A DNA stretch of 33,843 nucleotides from Candidatus Saccharibacteria bacterium UBA5150 (GTDB taxonomy: Bacteria > Patescibacteriota > Saccharimonadia > Saccharimonadales > UBA4665), in contig DHXS01000002.1 in assembly GCA_002413795.1 (NCBI GenBank), positions 1 through 33,843 of the forward strand, given 5' to 3'. The notes under the pieces are model-generated. The model saw only the letters and a program-made list of their open reading frames with translations, was not told the DNA's origin and made no database searches. Position numbers and translations under genes: made by a program. Each line of letters starts with the position of its first letter. Position 1 is the stretch's first letter. Below are positions 29,903-33,843 of this stretch, piece after piece.

Positions 29903-29919
29903 TCGGGGTAGAGCCCCGA
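29903..29919 (-). promoter_or_regulatory. Hairpin abutting the Shine-Dalgarno of the 106-residue gene
   Basis: Perfect stem TCGGGG/CCCCGA with loop CTCTA on the minus strand. Its last base is the first base of AAGGAG. Confidence 0.4.
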
Positions 29920-29956
29920 TAGACTTTATTAAGGTTTTTATTGTTTACCCTCACAA

Positions 29957-30028
29957 TTGTCATTATCCACCCGAATTTTTAAAATGCAAGTGAGAAAATT
30001 GTCACATACTATCGTCGCGTTATATACT
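29957..30028 (+). promoter_or_regulatory. Tandem promoters for pgk-tpiA
   Basis: P1: TTGTCA (29957-29962), 17-nt spacer, TAAAAT (29980-29985). P2: TTGTCA (29999-30004), 18-nt spacer, TATACT (30023-30028). The two identical -35 boxes are 42 bp apart, about four helical turns, and lie in the repeat AATTGTCA. Confidence 0.5.
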
Positions 30029-30056
30029 GAAGCATAAGTGTTACTTTAGGGGTGGA

Positions 30057-31349
30057 ATGTTTACAAAGCAGACGATTGAGGATATTGATCTACAAGGTAA
30101 AACGGTGCTGCTCAGGGCCGACTATAACGTCCCGCTGGATGGCGGTAAAATTACCGATGATTTTCGCATTAGACAGTCCTTGCCGACCATTAAGTACCTG
30201 CTTGGTAAAGATGTCAGATTGATAATTTGTTCGCACCTGGGGCGGCCTTCTGGGCCGGGCGACACGGCCAATAGCCTGTTCCCGGTGGCCAAGCGGCTGC
30301 ATCAGCTGCTGGATAAACCGGTGGAATTTGCTACCGATTGCATCGGTCCGGCCGCCAAAAAAGCCGCCGCCGGTCTGAAGCCCGGGCAGGTACTATTATT
30401 GGAGAACCTGCGCTTTCACCCCGAGGAAAAGGCCAACGACATCGGTTTTGCCAAACAGCTGGTGGCTGCTAGCGGCGCCGAGGTTTTTGTGCAGGACGGT
30501 TTTGGGGTGGTCCACCGGGCCCACGCCAGCACATCGGCCATCACTCATTATTTGCCCAGTGTGGCCGGCCTGCTGTTGGCCAAGGAAGTTGACACCATAA
30601 CTAAGGTTGTCGAGCAGCCGGAGCGGCCTTTGATGGCCATAATCGGCGGCGCCAAAGTAGCTGACAAGCTGGAAATTTTGCAACGCTTTATTAAAATTGC
30701 CGACTTTATCGCCATTGGCGGCGCCATGGCCCATCCTTTCCTGGTGGCCCGCGGCATCGACATTGGCGACAGCCTGTACGACAAGGCCGAATTGCCGCAC
30801 GCCAAGGAGATTTTGCGCGCCGCCGAGGCCGAGGCCCACAAGCGTCCCTTTGTTTTTGCCGTGCCGCACGACGGCGTGGTGGCCGAAAAAATCGACAAGG
30901 CCGCCTCGACCCGGATTGTGGAGTGGACTTCGCACACCATGGCCGATATCGAGCACTACCCGCACCGCGTGCCGGCCAAAGCCGGCACCGTCCGGGCTCG
31001 CGAAAAAATCCTGGACATCGGGCCTTTTAGTGCTTCGCTGATCGCCGGCGGCATTCAATTGGCCGAGACGGTAATATGGAACGGCACCATGGGCGTTACC
31101 GAAACGCCAGGCCTGCAGGGCCCCATCGGCCCCACGGCCCACGGCACCCAAACGGTAGTTGAAGCCTTACTCGGCGAACTTGGCAATAAGCCTTTCACGG
31201 TGGTGGGCGGCGGCGACACCGTCGGCTACGTAGGCTCGCACCATCTAACAGATCATTTTGACTTTGTTTCCACCGGCGGCGGCGCCAGCCTGGAGCTGAT
31301 GGCCGGCCACAAATTACCCGGCGTAGAGGCCTTGAGGGGCAAAAAGTAG
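30057..31349 (+). CDS. pgk: Phosphoglycerate kinase
   Basis: A 430-residue glycolytic kinase that makes ATP and 3-phosphoglycerate. The N-terminal RADYNVPL, CSHLGRP and HRAHAST segments and the C-terminal hinge and nucleotide loop (GGGDTVGYVG) are conserved. It is somewhat longer than typical bacterial Pgk (about 390-400), owing to insertions around residues 250-330. Shine-Dalgarno TAGGGGTGG and tandem promoters are upstream. tpiA follows after 12 nt. Confidence 0.96.
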   Translation: MFTKQTIEDIDLQGKTVLLRADYNVPLDGGKITDDFRIRQSLPTIKYLLGKDVRLIICSHLGRPSGPGDTANSLFPVAKRLHQLLDKPVEFATDCIGPAAKKAAAGLKPGQVLLLENLRFHPEEKANDIGFAKQLVAASGAEVFVQDGFGVVHRAHASTSAITHYLPSVAGLLLAKEVDTITKVVEQPERPLMAIIGGAKVADKLEILQRFIKIADFIAIGGAMAHPFLVARGIDIGDSLYDKAELPHAKEILRAAEAEAHKRPFVFAVPHDGVVAEKIDKAASTRIVEWTSHTMADIEHYPHRVPAKAGTVRAREKILDIGPFSASLIAGGIQLAETVIWNGTMGVTETPGLQGPIGPTAHGTQTVVEALLGELGNKPFTVVGGGDTVGYVGSHHLTDHFDFVSTGGGASLELMAGHKLPGVEALRGKK

Positions 31350-31361
31350 GATACAATAGCC

Positions 31362-32162
31362 ATGAGCACCATGAAACGCATTCTTATTGTCGGTAACTGG
31401 AAAATGAACCTCACCGTGCACGAGGCCAGCCTGCTGGTGAAGCGCCTGCACGATAAAATCCAGGTGCATCGCGACATAGAGGTGGTACTGGCGCCGTCCA
31501 TGCTGGCTTTGCAACCGGTCAGCCAGGAAATCGACAAGCGTAAATTCAAACTGGCCGCCCAGGACGCCTTTTATAAAGACGAGGGCGCTTTCACCGGCGA
31601 AGTCAGCTTTACCATGCTGCGCGGCTTGGTGGATTACGCCATAGTCGGCCATTCCGAACGGCGGATTTACTTCCACGAAACGCTCGAGGTGGTGCGCGAC
31701 AAGGTGAAGGCCGCCGTCCGCAACGACATCACGCCGATTCTTTGTGTCGGCGAAACCAGCCGCGAAAAGGCCGCCGGCGAAACCAGCCGCGTTATCCACG
31801 ACCAGGTCACCACCGCCCTATCCGACCTGACGCCTGAAGAAGTCGAAAAGGTAGTTATAGCCTACGAACCGGTTTGGGCCATCAGCACCTTTGGCGGCGA
31901 GCTGGCCAAGCCCGATGCCGTCAAAAAGACCATGGATCAAATTCGCAACCTCGTAAAAGAGCTTTACGGCGCCGAAACGGCCGAAGCCCTGCGGGTCATT
32001 TACGGTGGCAGTGTCGACGATCACACGGCCGGGGGCTACTTGGCGATTGAGGGCGTTGACGGCCTGCTTCCGGGCAGTGCCAGCCTTAATTACCACAAGT
32101 TCGCCGGCATAATCGACAGTGCCTACCGCCAGCTTCACAAGAAGGACAAGCAAGATGGCTGA
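31362..32162 (+). CDS. tpiA: Triosephosphate isomerase
   Basis: A 266-residue (beta/alpha)8 enzyme interconverting DHAP and glyceraldehyde-3-phosphate. The catalytic set is visible: N12 and K14 in GNWKMNL, H97 in VGHSERR and E169 in AYEPVWAIST, with a GGSVD phosphate-binding turn later. The first ATG is used; another is three codons on. AGGA lies 11 nt upstream. It overlaps the next gene by 8 nt. Together with pgk it is a glycolytic operon, needed for substrate-level phosphorylation in a fermenter. Confidence 0.96.
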   Translation: MSTMKRILIVGNWKMNLTVHEASLLVKRLHDKIQVHRDIEVVLAPSMLALQPVSQEIDKRKFKLAAQDAFYKDEGAFTGEVSFTMLRGLVDYAIVGHSERRIYFHETLEVVRDKVKAAVRNDITPILCVGETSREKAAGETSRVIHDQVTTALSDLTPEEVEKVVIAYEPVWAISTFGGELAKPDAVKKTMDQIRNLVKELYGAETAEALRVIYGGSVDDHTAGGYLAIEGVDGLLPGSASLNYHKFAGIIDSAYRQLHKKDKQDG

Positions 32163-32997
32163 TTCGAAAAAGGTTGAGGTCAAAATGAGTGATGACGTAG
32201 CGCATCCGGATAAATCCTCGCCGGACGATACCTCGCGCCCAATTATTGTTACTAACCGCCCGATTATCAAAGATCCCATGACGGTCGATCAGGACGCCGC
32301 CCAGATGCTTGCCAAGGAACCCGCCAAGCTCAAAAAACAAACAGCGCCCGATCTTAAACCGCTGAGCGCTCCAACTTTGCCGGAAGACAAACCGGCCGAT
32401 CTGCCTGAAGTACCGATCGAGACCGCCATTAAAGCGGCCGCCTCCCGCCGCCAAAAACCAGCCGACGAGGAAGCGAAAACTCACGAACTCGAGCCGGAAG
32501 AGAAGGTCGAAAAAAAGGACGAAAAACCGGAGATCAAAAAAGAGGCCGAAAAACCAAAAGTCGAGGAACCAATACCCGAAAAAGAGACCAAGGAACCGTC
32601 TAAAGAAATGGTTGTTCAGCCTGATGAAAAGCCGGCGCTGGAGCCGGCGCCGGCGAAGCCCGAAGTTAAACCTGAGGCTGAACCCGAACCCGAACCGAAG
32701 CCTGATACCGAAGAGCCGGAAAAAACCGATGAAAAAACCAAAAAAGAACTCACCGACAAAGTGGCCGTCGCCGAAGCCGAAGAGGCCAAGCGCACGGCCG
32801 AAATCCAAAAACTTATCGAAAGCAAAAAGTATGTTTTGCCGATCAACAGCGTCGAAAAGCGCCGCACCAAGCGCTTCATGGCGCTAGGCATCTTACTGTG
32901 TTTGCTTCTGGCGGCCGCCTGGGTGGACATCTCTCTCGACGCCGGCTTGATCCACATCAACGGCCTAAAAGCCGTCACCCACTTCTTCTCAACCTAA
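32155..32997 (+). CDS. Tail-anchored acidic, Pro/Glu/Lys-rich protein
   Basis: A 280-residue protein. Residues 1-230 are low-complexity and charged (repeated KPE/EPK/EKP blocks), probably disordered. A short helical stretch (AVAEAEEAKRTAEIQKLIESK) precedes a basic KRRTKR and one hydrophobic helix (FMALGILLCLLLAAAWVDI) near the C-terminus. The last roughly 20 residues would be outside. The ATG at 32155 has AAGGA upstream and overlaps tpiA by 8 nt; the longer frame to 32119 is unlikely. A membrane-bound scaffold or spacer is possible. No function is assigned. Confidence 0.72.
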   Translation: MADSKKVEVKMSDDVAHPDKSSPDDTSRPIIVTNRPIIKDPMTVDQDAAQMLAKEPAKLKKQTAPDLKPLSAPTLPEDKPADLPEVPIETAIKAAASRRQKPADEEAKTHELEPEEKVEKKDEKPEIKKEAEKPKVEEPIPEKETKEPSKEMVVQPDEKPALEPAPAKPEVKPEAEPEPEPKPDTEEPEKTDEKTKKELTDKVAVAEAEEAKRTAEIQKLIESKKYVLPINSVEKRRTKRFMALGILLCLLLAAAWVDISLDAGLIHINGLKAVTHFFST

Positions 32998-33005
32998 GCC
33001 GGCTG

Positions 33006-33059
33006 GCCCAATATAAGCTTTTGGGCGTATTCAATTATTATAAAAATTTCTATAATAAT
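33006..33059. terminator. Two stem-loops after the glycolytic operon
   Basis: GCCCAA/TTGGGC (33006-33026) is a 6-bp stem. The AT-rich ATTATTATA/TATAATAAT (33034-33059) is a perfect 9-bp inverted repeat with an 8-nt loop. No long U tract follows the first, so termination is likely but not certain. Confidence 0.35.
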
Positions 33060-33139
33060 CCGAAGTAGCTCAAACCAAACGTATGATAAACCGAGCCCTG
33101 CTGCCTGCAGAAGTCACAACAGCTTTAAGATAGTTACTT

Positions 33140-33154
33140 TGCTAGAATAGTAAG
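33140..33154 (+). promoter_or_regulatory. Leaderless promoter of the helicase gene
   Basis: TGC-TAGAAT (33140-33148, extended -10), then AGTAAG and a GTG start at 33155, a 6-nt spacer. Confidence 0.55.
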
Positions 33155-33843
33155 GTGTTAGACAAGCTTCTGGAGGGGTTGAACCCCGAACAGCGGCGAG
33201 CCGTGGAGACAACCGAAGGGCCGCTGTTGATTCAGGCCGGGGCCGGGTCGGGCAAAACCAAAACCCTGACGCATCGCATTGCTTACTTGATTGCTACTAA
33301 TAAAGCCACGCCCTTTAATATCCTGGCCGTGACTTTTACCAATAAGGCCGCCAAAGAAATGCGCCAACGAGTGGCCCGTTTGCTGGCCGAGAATCCTGAA
33401 AATAGGGGATTTATGCCTTATATGGGTACCTTCCACGGAATTTGCGTGCGCCTGCTGCGGCAGGATGGCGAAGCGGTCGGGATTCCGCGCAGCTTTGTGA
33501 TTTTTGACGAGTCCGATCGCCAGGCGGCGGTCAAGCAGGTCAGTAAGCAATTGATGATCGACGAAAAAGCTTTTCCGCCGCGCTTACTGAGCGGGCTGAT
33601 CAGCAGCGCCAAAAACGAGATGATTTCGCCGCCGGAATACGCCGGCTCGGCCACCAGCCCGGCCCACGCCGCGGCCGCCAAGGTTTATCCTTTGTATGAA
33701 AAATCTTTGCGCGAGGCCTCGGCGCTGGACTTTGACGATTTAATAAACCGCACCGTGCAAATGCTCAAGAGCCAGACCGAAATCCGCAAAAAGTGGCAAG
33801 CCCAGTTTAAATACATCATGATCGACGAATACCAGGACACCAA
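33155..33843 (+). CDS. UvrD/PcrA-type superfamily 1 helicase (5' part, runs off the window)
   Basis: The first 229 codons of a DNA helicase used in repair and replication-conflict resolution. The start LNPEQRRAVET (Q motif), Walker A QAGAGSGKTKTL, motif Ia AVTFTNKAAKEMRQRV, MGTFHGICVRLLR and the Walker B start IMIDEYQDT are present. The start codon is GTG, 6 nt after TAGAAT, so it is probably leaderless. The gene is cut by the window end, and helicase domain 2 lies outside. Whether it is UvrD or PcrA cannot be told here. Confidence 0.93.
   Translation, partial: MLDKLLEGLNPEQRRAVETTEGPLLIQAGAGSGKTKTLTHRIAYLIATNKATPFNILAVTFTNKAAKEMRQRVARLLAENPENRGFMPYMGTFHGICVRLLRQDGEAVGIPRSFVIFDESDRQAAVKQVSKQLMIDEKAFPPRLLSGLISSAKNEMISPPEYAGSATSPAHAAAAKVYPLYEKSLREASALDFDDLINRTVQMLKSQTEIRKKWQAQFKYIMIDEYQDT

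Noticed and set aside
30396..31151. Minus-strand ORF (251 aa) opposite pgk
   Set aside because: Antisense shadow of conserved pgk codons; Gly/Leu-rich with no domain.
32086..32808. Minus-strand Phe/Gly/Leu-rich ORF (240 aa)
   Set aside because: Its composition is what results from reading the Lys/Glu/Pro-rich gene at 32155 backwards.
1..33843. CRISPR arrays, rRNA genes, insertion sequences
   Set aside because: No regularly spaced repeats, rRNA segments or transposase motifs were seen on either strand.

Overview
The window looks like part of a small, tightly packed genome of a Patescibacteria/CPR member, most likely a Saccharibacteria (TM7)-type organism. This is inferred from gene content and style, not from a database match. 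Supporting signs are a MurA with an N-terminal helix-turn-helix, a UvrD helicase and MurD of the type I associate with that group, secreted proteins with a non-canonical LVNTG C-terminal sorting signal, overlapping genes, and many genes that appear to be transcribed without a leader. The standard genetic code is used. All six tRNAs have an encoded CCA end. Three of the six are arginine isoacceptors (TCT, CCG, TCG); the others are Gly(TCC), Lys(CTT) and Glu(TTC).

Layout. 1-2.5 kb: tRNA-Arg, a PrsW-like membrane protease ending in a zinc ribbon, a zinc-ribbon membrane protein and a SemiSWEET sugar transporter. 2.5-8.2 kb: wall and one-carbon genes (HTH-MurA, GlyA, MurB, an XRE-DUF3467 regulator) and an EamA permease whose 5' leader is a run of seven hairpins. 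8.4-11.2 kb: two membrane proteins, tRNA-Arg, UDP-sugar dehydrogenase and a flavin/F420-type split-barrel protein. 11.25-15.95 kb: a visibly AT-richer block with a RelBE-like toxin-antitoxin pair, four tightly packed membrane genes (7-TM, Pro-rich 3-TM, UbiA prenyltransferase, VTT/DedA-like) and, divergently, PlsY and CdsA, ending at tRNA-Arg(TCG). 16-19.4 kb: FolC-DHFR, two small ORFs, UppP, DoxX-like. 19.5-21.4 kb: AbrB-like regulator with a 14-TM drug exporter, then tRNA-Lys. 21.4-24.6 kb: DUF4234 protein, FolD, MurI and MurD. 24.7-29.5 kb: a divergent receiver/soluble histidine kinase pair, then three secreted or membrane-anchored surface proteins, the last with an M23-like fold. 29.5-33.8 kb: tRNA-Glu, a small protein, Pgk-TpiA with a tail-anchored acidic protein, and the start of a UvrD-type helicase that runs off the window.

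Together the genes cover peptidoglycan precursor synthesis (MurA, MurB, MurI, MurD, UppP), folate/C1 metabolism (GlyA, FolC, DHFR, FolD), lower glycolysis (Pgk, TpiA) and a possible acquired phospholipid branch (PlsY, CdsA). No integrase, transposase, CRISPR array or rRNA was seen. No stretch longer than about 300 bases lacks a gene.

The most unusual items are the seven-hairpin EamA leader, which contains two copies of the same hairpin pair with different stems; an H-type pseudoknot plus terminator after the surface-protein genes; the recurrent extended -10 box placed 6-8 nt before start codons; the HTH-MurA fusion; and the AT-rich lipid island.
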